The notes beneath the pieces are model-generated. The model ran no database searches. It was not told the origin of the DNA and saw nothing but the letters and a program-made list of their open reading frames with translations. This document shows positions 1 through 7,509 of a stretch of 33,695 nucleotides of DNA, piece after piece. Each line of letters opens with the position of its first letter. Positions within the stretch are counted from its first letter, which is position 1. The stretch is from DATHVR01 sp035461175 (GTDB lineage: Bacteria > Actinomycetota > Acidimicrobiia > Spongiisociales > ZC4RG35), in NCBI GenBank assembly GCA_035461175.1, contig DATHVR010000076.1, positions 1 to 33,695 on the forward strand, in the 5' to 3' direction. A program made the translations under genes and the position numbers.

Positions 1-639
1 GTCGGCACCCAGGTCGGTGGCGTATGTGATCGCCCACGCCACGTCGAAAAGCTCGCAGCGGTTGGAGCAGGCTCGGATCGGGAGGATCTGGGCCGCCGGA
101 GCCAGTCCGGCGATCCCGGTGCCGTTGATCGCCGCCACCGCCACCCCGGCTACCTCGGTTCCGTGACCCACCGAGGGATCGCGGGGATCGTTGTCGTCCT
201 CGACGACGTCCCAGCCGTGGACGTCGTCGACGAGACCGTTGCCGTCGTCGTCGATCCCGTTGTCCGGAATCTCGCCCGGATTGCGCCAAACCCGTCCCTC
301 CAGGTCGGGATGATCCAGGTCGATGCCGCTGTCGATCACGGCGATCACCACTCCCTCGCCTACCGACTCCTCCCAGGCCCGGGCGAAACCGAGGGTCTGG
401 ATCGGCCACTGGTCGGGGGACAGGGGCTCGCCTTCCGGGTCGGAGGCTAGGAGGTCCAGATACACGTTGGGCACGGTCTCGGCCCCGGTCGGAACTGCGT
501 CGGCCGGGACCAGACGCCAGCCGAAGAGGTGGTCGTCCTGGGCGCCGATTTGCACCGCGGCCGGCTCGCGGACGATCACCACGTCGTCGGTGGTGGCCGA
601 GGCGAGGAATGAGGCCAGCAGCAGCGTGAGGGCGACCAC
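1..639 (-). CDS. S8 (subtilisin-like) serine protease, N-terminal part, cut by window edge
   Basis: The reading frame enters from the left edge on the minus strand; 213 codons are visible. Its N-terminus (MVALTLLLASFLASA) looks like a short signal peptide, so the enzyme is probably exported. A pro-region of about 80 residues precedes the catalytic domain. The subtilase Asp motif AVIDSGIDLDHPDL is visible (Asp about residue 103), as is the His motif GHGTEVAGV (His about residue 159). The Ser motif must lie beyond the window. An insert rich in Asp/Asn (around NGIDDDGNG) is typical of calcium-binding loops in this family. The start is GTG at 639, the only plausible start before the signal-like segment; a TACCCT hexamer lies 6 nt upstream. 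It diverges from a block of secreted SLH-like proteins, so it may be part of the same surface set, but that is inference. Family assignment is firm; substrate unknown. Confidence 0.85.
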   Translation of the reverse strand, partial: MVALTLLLASFLASATTDDVVIVREPAAVQIGAQDDHLFGWRLVPADAVPTGAETVPNVYLDLLASDPEGEPLSPDQWPIQTLGFARAWEESVGEGVVIAVIDSGIDLDHPDLEGRVWRNPGEIPDNGIDDDGNGLVDDVHGWDVVEDDNDPRDPSVGHGTEVAGVAVAAINGTGIAGLAPAAQILPIRACSNRCELFDVAWAITYATDLGAD

Positions 640-645
640 GGGTTC

Positions 646-651
646 AGGGTA
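646..651 (-). promoter_or_regulatory. Putative -10 element (TACCCT), leaderless-type, for the S8 protease
   Basis: TACCCT on the minus strand ends 6 nt before the GTG start at 639. Transcription would then begin at or next to the start codon. It belongs to a recurrent TANCCT pattern in this window. No convincing -35 was seen. Confidence 0.35.
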
Positions 652-711
652 TCGGCCGGGCGCTCCAAATCATCTCTCAAGGGAGTGCCGGGTCGGGACG
701 ATCAAACCGGC

Positions 712-1695
712 ATGACTTTCGTCAACGGGGCTCGTCGGAGAATGGTGGCAGTGGTGGCGGCGGCGGTTCTGGTGGTCACAGGCATGACCCCGGCCCTCGC
801 CGATTCCGCCTCCGATGAGCAGCGATTCGTCGAACTGATCAACTCCGAGCGGCGCTCCGCCGGCGCCGGCCCGCTCGAGGTCCATCCCGACCTGGTCGAG
901 GGAGCCCGACGGCATGCCGAGCGAATGGCGGCGGAGGGTCGGATCTTCCACAACCAGAATCTGGGAGACGTCACCGACGGCTGGAAGCTGCTCGGGGAGA
1001 ACGTGGGGCGGGGCGGCAACATCGAGACACTCCACCAGGCCTTCATGGACTCCCCGGGACACCGCGACAACCTCCTCAACCCGGTCTACGACCTGGTCGG
1101 GATCGGGGTGGTATGGTCCGAGGGGATCCCCTATGTGGTCGAGGTGTTCATGGATCCGATCGAGGAACTCAGGGTCCAGTTCTCTCCCCCCTTCTCAGAC
1201 GACGACGGCTCGGTCCACGAAGCCGACATCGTCACCCTCTACGAGCGCGGCATCACCCGCGGCTGTGACGACACCCGCTACTGCCCGGAGCGTCCGGTCA
1301 CCCGGGGAGAGATGGCCAGCCTGCTGGTGCGGTCCTTCGGCCTCAAGGCCTCGCCGGGTGACATCTTCGGCGACGACAACGCCTCCGTGCACGAGTCGGC
1401 CATCGAGACCCTAGCCGCCAACGGCATCACCAGCGGATGTGCCCCCGGCCGATTCTGCCCCGATCGGGGTGTGACACGGGGGGAGATGGCCACTTTCCTG
1501 ACTCGAATCCTCGATCTGCCCGCCGCCTCATCCGCCGGGTTCAAGGACATCGCCGGCAGCCCCCATGTCGCTGCCATCGACAGCCTGGCTGCGTCGGGTA
1601 TCACCAAGGGCTGCACCGCCACCTCGTTCTGTCCTAATCAGGGTGTCACCCGGGCCCAGGTCGCCTCGTTCCTGGTCCGTGCCCTCCAGGGCTGA
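712..1695 (+). CDS. Secreted CAP (SCP/YkwD-type) domain protein with three SLH-like repeats
   Basis: The protein has 327 residues from ATG 712. The start gives a clear signal peptide: basic NGARRR, a hydrophobic AVVAAAVLVV core, then ALA|DS. In-frame alternatives are GTG 685 and ATG 742. Residues about 35-150 are a CAP domain, with the typical FVELINSERR start, HAERMA, a GENVG segment, and the SPGHRDNLLNP motif. Bacterial CAP proteins are extracellular and some are linked to cell-wall or spore-coat functions; the activity here is unknown. From 1192 to the C-terminus come three SLH-like modules (GITRGC..RYCP..VTRGEMASLLVRS and two similar). Unlike the next three genes, the Cys pair here is spaced C-x5-C (GCDDTRYC, GCAPGRFC, GCTATSFC). 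The C-terminal modules probably tether the CAP domain to the cell surface. Confidence 0.85.
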   Translation: MTFVNGARRRMVAVVAAAVLVVTGMTPALADSASDEQRFVELINSERRSAGAGPLEVHPDLVEGARRHAERMAAEGRIFHNQNLGDVTDGWKLLGENVGRGGNIETLHQAFMDSPGHRDNLLNPVYDLVGIGVVWSEGIPYVVEVFMDPIEELRVQFSPPFSDDDGSVHEADIVTLYERGITRGCDDTRYCPERPVTRGEMASLLVRSFGLKASPGDIFGDDNASVHESAIETLAANGITSGCAPGRFCPDRGVTRGEMATFLTRILDLPAASSAGFKDIAGSPHVAAIDSLAASGITKGCTATSFCPNQGVTRAQVASFLVRALQG

Positions 1696-1738
1696 GACGA
1701 GTCGCCGTCCCGTTGTCGCGGAGGCGGGGAGATCGGCC

Positions 1739-1744
1739 TAGCCT
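1739..1744 (+). promoter_or_regulatory. Putative -10 element (TAGCCT), leaderless-type
   Basis: TAGCCT ends 7 nt before the ATG at 1752, with no Shine-Dalgarno sequence between. The same hexamer at the same distance precedes the glycosylphosphotransferase at 12986, which supports a real promoter type over chance. Confidence 0.4.
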
Positions 1745-1751
1745 GCCCACG

Positions 1752-3458
1752 ATGAATCGGAGACTCTGGTTCGGATCCGCTGCCCTGGTCTTCGCTCTGA
1801 CAGCGGCCCCGGCACTCGCCCAGCCTCTCCCGGGCGGATCCTTCACCGACGACGACGGCTCGGTCCATGAGGCCGACATCGAGGCCATCTCCGGTGCCGA
1901 TATCACCCGGGGATGCAATCCCCCCTGGAACGACGAGTTTTGTCCCGCCCGTCCGGTGACCCGGGGGGAGATGGCTGCCTTCCTGGTGCGGGCACTCGAT
2001 CTTCCCGACGGCCCCGACGTCTTCGAAGACGATGCCCTTTCCGTCTTTCAATCCGACATCAATGCCCTCGCTGCCGCCGATGTAACCCGCGGCTGCAATC
2101 CCCCCGCCAACGACCGGTTCTGTCCGAGTCGCTCCGTGACGAGAGGGGAGATGGCTGCCTTCCTCGCCCGAGCCTATGGATATGTGGCGCCGGAGGGCGA
2201 CCGTTTCACCGACGACGACGGTTCGGTCTTCGAGCGCGACATCGAGGCCCTGGCCGAGGCCGGAGTGACCCGGGGCTGCAACCCCCCGACCAACGATCGA
2301 TACTGCCCGACCGATCCGGTGACCCGCCAGCAGATGGCGAGTTTCCTGACCCGGGCCCAGGGTCTGGCCACCGAGGAGGTTCCGCCCCGACCCGAGCCCT
2401 ACCTGCGTCTCCTCTCCGACGCTTTCACCCAGTCTGTGTATGCCATCGCTCCGCCGGGGGACGACCGCGTCTTCGTGGTGGAGAAGCCCGGACGCATCCG
2501 GGTCATGACGGGCAGCGGGACGGTGACGGCACTCGACATCTCCGACCGGGTGGAGAATCGGGGCGAGATGGGTCTGTTGTCGATGGCCTTCCATCCCGAC
2601 TATCCCGACGACGATCGCATCTTCGTCTACTACTCGGCCGAGCTCGCCGATGGGTCCCTCGAGTCGCGCATCTCGTCGTTCCGCACCTCCCCGGACCCCA
2701 ACGTCTTCGCCCCGGCGGAGACCGTGCTCCTCCGGGTGCCTCAGCCCGCCACCAACCACAACGGCGGCCATCTCCTGTTCGGTCCCTCGGGCTACCTGTT
2801 CGTGGCTCTCGGCGACGGAGGCGGCTCCAACGACACCTACGCCAACGCCCAGAACTCGAGCACCCTGCCCGGTTCGTTGCTCCGTCTCGATGTCGACAGC
2901 CGCTCGCCGTATGCGATTCCGGGTGACAATCCCTTCGTGGGCGGGCCGGGACGGGACGAGATATGGGCGGTGGGATTGCGCAATCCGTGGCGGATCTGGT
3001 TCGACGAGGAGCTCTTGTATGTCGCCGACGTGGGTCAGGGGGCGCGCGAGGAGGTCACCGTGGTCGACGCCGACCGGCCGCTCGTCAACTACGGATGGCC
3101 CCGCTTCGAGGGCTCCCTGTGCAATCCCGACGACGCCGACGAATCCTGCCTCAGGTCCGGGATGGAGTTCCCGGATGTGGAATACGCCCACGCCGACTCG
3201 GAATGCTCGATCACCGGCGGGATCGTCTACCGCGGCGACGGGTTGCACTGGCTGACCGGCCACTATTTCTACGGAGACCTGTGTGCCGGGTTCATCCGCA
3301 GCTTTCGCACCGCCGATGGGGCACAGATCGACGATGAACAGGACTGGACCTCGCGTCTGGGCCGGATCGCGGGCTTGTGGTCCTTCGGCGTGGATGGTCA
3401 GGGCGAGATGCTCGTCACCACCGGATCAGGCTCGGTCTATCGACTCGAGGGCCGGTGA
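1752..3458 (+). CDS. Secreted GSDH-family (PQQ-type) sugar dehydrogenase with N-terminal triple SLH-like repeats
   Basis: The protein has 568 residues. ATG 1752 opens a signal peptide (MNRRLWFGSAALVFALTAAPALA). Three SLH-like modules follow at once (nt 1842-2370, about residues 31-206), each with GC-x8-CP Cys spacing (GCNPPANDRFCP). The rest is a six-bladed beta-propeller of the glucose/sorbosone dehydrogenase family: VVEKPGRIRVM, GLLSMAFHPDY, the family motif NHNGGHLLFGPSGYLFVALG with its catalytic-type His, and GLRNPWRIWF with its Arg. Relatives use PQQ and calcium to oxidise aldose sugars outside the cytoplasmic membrane; substrate and PQQ use here are inferred. Two Cys in LCNPDDADESC may form an extra disulfide. 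In this block only this protein has the repeats in front of the catalytic domain. Its stop overlaps the next start (GTGA), so the two are probably co-transcribed. Confidence 0.88.
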   Translation: MNRRLWFGSAALVFALTAAPALAQPLPGGSFTDDDGSVHEADIEAISGADITRGCNPPWNDEFCPARPVTRGEMAAFLVRALDLPDGPDVFEDDALSVFQSDINALAAADVTRGCNPPANDRFCPSRSVTRGEMAAFLARAYGYVAPEGDRFTDDDGSVFERDIEALAEAGVTRGCNPPTNDRYCPTDPVTRQQMASFLTRAQGLATEEVPPRPEPYLRLLSDAFTQSVYAIAPPGDDRVFVVEKPGRIRVMTGSGTVTALDISDRVENRGEMGLLSMAFHPDYPDDDRIFVYYSAELADGSLESRISSFRTSPDPNVFAPAETVLLRVPQPATNHNGGHLLFGPSGYLFVALGDGGGSNDTYANAQNSSTLPGSLLRLDVDSRSPYAIPGDNPFVGGPGRDEIWAVGLRNPWRIWFDEELLYVADVGQGAREEVTVVDADRPLVNYGWPRFEGSLCNPDDADESCLRSGMEFPDVEYAHADSECSITGGIVYRGDGLHWLTGHYFYGDLCAGFIRSFRTADGAQIDDEQDWTSRLGRIAGLWSFGVDGQGEMLVTTGSGSVYRLEGR

Positions 3459-5512
3459 AGCGGATACCGGTCCTGGTGGCGGTGGCGGCACTGGCCATTC
3501 TCCTGGGGTCGGCGGGTCCCTCGCGGGCGGACTACGAGTTCACCGCCGAGTCGGCCGCATGCGGTTACCCCCGCTTCTATCCGCCCGAGACAGGGCGCAA
3601 CGGCGGTCTGTCCGACGCCTTCCCCGTGCGGGGACCGGCCGGCGCCCTCTTCGGTCGCACCATCGGGGCGGTGCGCTCCAGCCTGACCTGGTGGACCGTG
3701 CCCATGTCCGGAGGAGCGCGGGTGCAGGTGCATCGACTCCTGCTGCCGGTCCTCGAAGATGTCGAGGACAAACTGGTGGCCGCCGCCACGGAAGGGCTCG
3801 AGTACCGGGTTCGCTCGGGGGACACCTACGGATTCAACGCCCGGACCAGCGTCTCGCACAGCGGGATCAGCTTCCACGGTCTGGGAGCCGCGATCGATAT
3901 CAACTCGGCCAGCAACCCTTATCGGTTGGACGGCAAGCTGATCACCGACATGCCGGCCTGGTACGTGGCCGCCTGGGAGGAGGCCGGGATGTGCTGGGGA
4001 GGAAGCTGGTCGAACGTGAAAGACCCCATGCACTTCTCATGGGTGGGCCCGAAGGGGAGCCCGGCCTACGACTCGATCCCGCCTCCCTTGCCCCCTCTGA
4101 CCCAACCGGCCAAGTTCGCCAACTCGACCGGCAGCCACGCGGTCGTCTTCGGCGACACCGAGGGCGACCCCACCTTCGTCACAGAGGCGAGCGGCGACGG
4201 CGCTCCCGACGTCGCCCGGATCCGACCGTGGCGGGGAGAAACGGTGCTGGAACTGGCCACGTCGAGGAGGGGGTATGCCGAGTGCAGCATCTGGCGCTGG
4301 ATGCTGGATCGGAAGCCGGCGGGAACGCCGCACATGGCCGACGTGGTTGGCGACGGCCGCGATGACCTGGTCTATCTCACCGGCGACCAGACCCTCACCC
4401 TGACCGTGCTCGGCGCCCACGCCGGCTATGCCGAGGTGGCGGTCCACGCCACCGGGATACCCGCCGGAGACCTGGTGACGTTCGGTGACTACGACGGCGA
4501 CGGAGCCGACGACCTGTGGGTGGTGGGAGAGACGGCCGGTGCCGTGGATATCGGGGTCTGGTCGGCGGGAAGCGGCTTCGAGGAGAAGGTCCTCGAGGTG
4601 ACGATCCTGGAGTTCACGGTCGGGGACGGCACCAGGCTCGCCACCGCCGACCGCGACGTCGATGGCCGTGACGACCTCTTCCTCGTCGAATCGACGGAGC
4701 AGGCCGCCTCGGTGAACGTGATCCTGGCCGCCGCTCCCCAGACGGTGGCCGAGGTGGTCTCCGCCCCGGAGCTGGCCGAATCCGATCGGATCGGTTTCGA
4801 GGATTACGACGGGGACGGGCGTCCCGACCTCGTCGTGCTCGACGCCGACTCCAACCTGGCGGCGTGGGCCGGGAACACCCGGCTCACCACACTCAGTCCC
4901 AGCTCCTGGTTCGTGGACGACGACTTCGAGTGCCCCGAGGAGACGCCTCCCTACCACTTCGGCGGGACCTTCGCCGACGACGAGGAGTCGGAATTCGAGG
5001 GTGACATCGAATGGCTCGCCCGGACCGGGATCACCCGGGGATGCAATCCGCCCTTCCAGGATCTGTTCTGTCCCGACTCGGTCGTGACTCGGGGTCAGAT
5101 GGCGGCCTTCCTGTCTCGTGCCCTCGGCCTCGAGTCGGCGGACAGTGGCTTCGTGGACACGGGAGGATCGGAGTTCGGCCCGGAGATCGGCGCCCTCGCC
5201 CGCGCCGGCATCACCAGAGGCTGCAATCCGCCTCTCAACGACCGGTTCTGTCCCGATGCGCCCGTGACCCGGGGCCAGATGGCGGCGTTCCTCACCCGGG
5301 CCCTGGGGCTGCCTTCGGGGCCCAGCCCCTTCGTGGACGACGACGGCTCGGTCTTCGAAGCCGACATCGCCGCCCTGGCCGCCTCGGGCGTCACCCGGGG
5401 CTGCAACCCGCCGACCAACGACCGCTTCTGTGCCGACGACCCGGTCACGCGGGCCCAGATGGCGGCCTTCCTCCACCGTGGCGCCGACCGTCTTCCCGAC
5501 TACGGCGGCTGA
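3455..5512 (+). CDS. Secreted M15-family (VanY-like) peptidase with FG-GAP-like repeats and three C-terminal SLH-like repeats
   Basis: The start is GTG 3455, overlapping the upstream stop as GTGA. It gives a signal peptide (KRIPVLVAVAALAILLG...SRA) and 685 residues. Residues about 90-200 match the M15 D,D-/L,D-carboxypeptidase fold. SFHGLGAAIDIN supplies His141 and Asp148 as zinc ligands, and KDPMHF supplies Asp190 (acid/base) and His193 (ligand). Such enzymes trim peptidoglycan stem peptides. A middle region of about 270 residues holds Asp-rich FG-GAP/VCBS-like repeats (GDYDGDGADDLWVV, DYDGDGRPDLVVL), likely calcium-binding propeller blades. Three SLH-like modules end the protein (nt 4970-5490) with GCNPP..D.FC Cys pairs. 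It is probably a surface-tethered wall hydrolase. The cleavage specificity and the role of the propeller are unknown. Confidence 0.87.
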   Translation: MKRIPVLVAVAALAILLGSAGPSRADYEFTAESAACGYPRFYPPETGRNGGLSDAFPVRGPAGALFGRTIGAVRSSLTWWTVPMSGGARVQVHRLLLPVLEDVEDKLVAAATEGLEYRVRSGDTYGFNARTSVSHSGISFHGLGAAIDINSASNPYRLDGKLITDMPAWYVAAWEEAGMCWGGSWSNVKDPMHFSWVGPKGSPAYDSIPPPLPPLTQPAKFANSTGSHAVVFGDTEGDPTFVTEASGDGAPDVARIRPWRGETVLELATSRRGYAECSIWRWMLDRKPAGTPHMADVVGDGRDDLVYLTGDQTLTLTVLGAHAGYAEVAVHATGIPAGDLVTFGDYDGDGADDLWVVGETAGAVDIGVWSAGSGFEEKVLEVTILEFTVGDGTRLATADRDVDGRDDLFLVESTEQAASVNVILAAAPQTVAEVVSAPELAESDRIGFEDYDGDGRPDLVVLDADSNLAAWAGNTRLTTLSPSSWFVDDDFECPEETPPYHFGGTFADDEESEFEGDIEWLARTGITRGCNPPFQDLFCPDSVVTRGQMAAFLSRALGLESADSGFVDTGGSEFGPEIGALARAGITRGCNPPLNDRFCPDAPVTRGQMAAFLTRALGLPSGPSPFVDDDGSVFEADIAALAASGVTRGCNPPTNDRFCADDPVTRAQMAAFLHRGADRLPDYGG

Positions 5513-5518
5513 GGTGCC

Positions 5519-5524
5519 TATCCT
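5519..5524 (+). promoter_or_regulatory. Putative -10 element (TATCCT) for the SpoIID/LytB gene
   Basis: TATCCTCCCGGCG lies just after the M15 stop codon and 31 nt before ATG 5556. It nearly matches TAGCCTCCCGGCG upstream of the LCP gene (27576), which suggests a shared promoter type. No clear -35. Confidence 0.3.
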
Positions 5525-5555
5525 CCCGGCGGGGCGGTCGAGGAGTACACAGCAG

Positions 5556-7448
5556 ATGAGACTCAGGTTCAGCGTCGCCGTCATGGCATTCCTGGTCGCG
5601 GTTCCGGTCCTGGTTCCGGCGCTCCCGGCACAGGCGGCCGAGGACGACTTCACCGTCGACGGCGGCGGCTGGGGCCACGGCGTGGGCATGTCCCAGTACG
5701 GGGCGTTCGGGATGGCCCTCCGCGAGGGCAAGTCGGCCGAGGACATCATCGGCCACTTCTACAGCGGGGCCACCGTATCGGAGGCGCAAGGATTGACGGG
5801 AGTGCCCTCGTGGATCTTCGGCGAGGAGGCACTGGCCGTCAACGTCGCCTCCAAGCGCACCGAACTCGACTTCGAGGTCCGGGCGGGTGAGGTGTCGGTG
5901 TGCCACCGCGGCGACGGCGCCAACCCCGACGACTGCAGCGGCGAGGCCGACACGAAGGTGCTGCCGTCGCAGTCCTTGCGGGTCCTGTTCGACGCCGAGA
6001 CCGGCGGATGTGTGCGGTCGGTGGTAGGAGCGGGCGGGGAAATCCTGGTCGACAGCGAAGTCCCCGGTGAGTGCTGGATAGACGTCGTCTGGGACGACGG
6101 ATTCAGCGGGCAGGCGGTTTCGACCCTGGTCGACGTCGAGGAACTCGCCTACGCCCGGGGCCCCTTCCAGCTGCGCCCCAACACCACCGGACCCACCTTC
6201 GACGTCACGGTCCGCCTCGGTCTCGAAGAGTATCTCTACGGCATCGCCGAGGTTCCGCTGGGCTGGCCCACCGAGACGCTCAGGGCCCAGGTGCTGACCG
6301 CCCGTTCCTACGCCGTATCGGTGGCGGCCGCCCGCGGCGGGGCCGACGGAACCGGGCGCCTGGCGGATTGCGGCTGCCACATCCGCCGCACCACCGCCGA
6401 CCAGAAGTACGACGCCTGGGACGTCGAGGGTGCCGGAACCCTGGGCGCGGCCTGGCGGGCCGCCGTCGACGCCACCACCGGGGAGGTTGTCACCCATCCC
6501 GCCGTCGACGGTGGGTCCACCATCGTCCGCACCTACTACTCCTCCTCGACCGGCGGCATCACCGAGAATGTCGAGGATGTCTGGGGCGGGGAGGCGATGC
6601 CGCACCTGAAGTCGGTGGAGGACCGTTGGGGCGGCGACCCGGCCATCAACCCACTCGCCACCTGGCGGGTCAGTATCCCCGAGACGGTGGTGCGAGCCAG
6701 GCTGTGCGAACTCGGTCACTGCTGGGAGCGGGTGTCGGGATCGAGCGTGGTGTCCCAGCCGCCCGGGGCGGTGATCCGCTTCCAGGGGCTGGTGGGGCGG
6801 CAATTGTTCTCGGCCGACATTCCGGCGGTGCGGCTCTACAACTGGCTCAACGCCCGCGACAACCGGGTCTCCCCCTATATAACCGGCGTGCTGGCGCCGA
6901 GCCCCTTCATCGACATCGACACCTCGGTGCACCGCAACGACATCATCTATATCGCCGACCTCGGCGTCACCAAGGGCTGCAATCCGCCCGAGAACTCCTT
7001 GTTCTGCCCGGTGGCGCCGGTCACCCGCCAGCAGATGGCCTCGTTCCTGGTCCGGGCCCTGGAACTCCCCAAGGCGACGGCCGATCATTTCACCGACGAC
7101 ACCGGGTCGGTCCATGAGGCTGACATCAACGCCCTGGCCGAAGCCGGGGTGACCAAGGGCTGCAACCCGCCCGACAACACCCGCTTCTGTCCGAAGCGGC
7201 CGGTGACGCGGGGCGAGATGGCCGCCTTCCTGGTCCGGGCTTACGCCTACACCGACGACGGTGGCGGCGACCACTTCATCGACGACGACTCCTCGGTGTT
7301 CGAGCGAGACATCGATCTTCTCGCCACCGCCGGGGTGACCAAGGGATGCAACCCGCCCGACAACACTCGCTACTGCCCGGGCGATTCGGTGACCCGTGAG
7401 CAGATGGCCTCGTTCCTGGCCCGGGCGATCCGCGACGCCGTCGGCTAG
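5556..7448 (+). CDS. Secreted SpoIID/LytB-domain protein with three C-terminal SLH-like repeats
   Basis: The protein has 630 residues; ATG 5556 opens a signal peptide (MRLRFSVAVMAFLVAVPVLVPALPAQA). The SpoIID fold is recognised from LEEYLYGIAEVPLGWP (Glu232 is at the position of the catalytic Glu of SpoIID), LRAQVLTARSYAV, and YYSSSTGGITENVEDVWGG. SpoIID is a peptidoglycan lytic transglycosylase acting on denuded glycan, and LytB homologues modify amidases. The GWGHGVGMSQYGA motif, which closes the domain in Bacillus SpoIID, is here right after the signal peptide (residues 39-50), so the motif order is permuted. Three SLH-like modules (nt 6906-7434; GCNPPENSLFCP, GCNPPDNTRFCP, GCNPPDNTRYCP) form the C-terminus. 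This suggests a wall-remodelling enzyme held at the surface. It is not evidence of sporulation. Confidence 0.87.
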   Translation: MRLRFSVAVMAFLVAVPVLVPALPAQAAEDDFTVDGGGWGHGVGMSQYGAFGMALREGKSAEDIIGHFYSGATVSEAQGLTGVPSWIFGEEALAVNVASKRTELDFEVRAGEVSVCHRGDGANPDDCSGEADTKVLPSQSLRVLFDAETGGCVRSVVGAGGEILVDSEVPGECWIDVVWDDGFSGQAVSTLVDVEELAYARGPFQLRPNTTGPTFDVTVRLGLEEYLYGIAEVPLGWPTETLRAQVLTARSYAVSVAAARGGADGTGRLADCGCHIRRTTADQKYDAWDVEGAGTLGAAWRAAVDATTGEVVTHPAVDGGSTIVRTYYSSSTGGITENVEDVWGGEAMPHLKSVEDRWGGDPAINPLATWRVSIPETVVRARLCELGHCWERVSGSSVVSQPPGAVIRFQGLVGRQLFSADIPAVRLYNWLNARDNRVSPYITGVLAPSPFIDIDTSVHRNDIIYIADLGVTKGCNPPENSLFCPVAPVTRQQMASFLVRALELPKATADHFTDDTGSVHEADINALAEAGVTKGCNPPDNTRFCPKRPVTRGEMAAFLVRAYAYTDDGGGDHFIDDDSSVFERDIDLLATAGVTKGCNPPDNTRYCPGDSVTREQMASFLARAIRDAVG

Positions 7449-7475
7449 GCGAAGGTGGATCCGGGCCGCCTCCGG

Positions 7476-7481
7476 TAGACT
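7476..7481 (+). promoter_or_regulatory. Putative -10 element (TAGACT) for the nucleotide-sugar dehydrogenase
   Basis: GGTAGACTTCC lies 28 nt before GTG 7510 and resembles the other TAG(C/A)CT boxes. An AGAGG Shine-Dalgarno (about 7499-7503) then precedes the start, so this transcript would have a short leader. Confidence 0.3.
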
Positions 7482-7509
7482 TCCGCGTCCCACCTACCAG
7501 AGGTTTCGA

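Noticed and set aside
5556..7448. Sporulation locus, suggested by the SpoIID domain
   Set aside because: No other sporulation gene is present, and SpoIID/LytB domains are common in non-sporulating bacteria.
1638..7493. Long minus-strand open frames opposite the SLH-like proteins (for example 1638-3263, 4037-5749, 5445-7493)
   Set aside because: They are Gly/Arg/His/Pro-rich mirror translations of the repeat-containing plus-strand genes and have no family motifs. High GC content keeps the antisense frames open.
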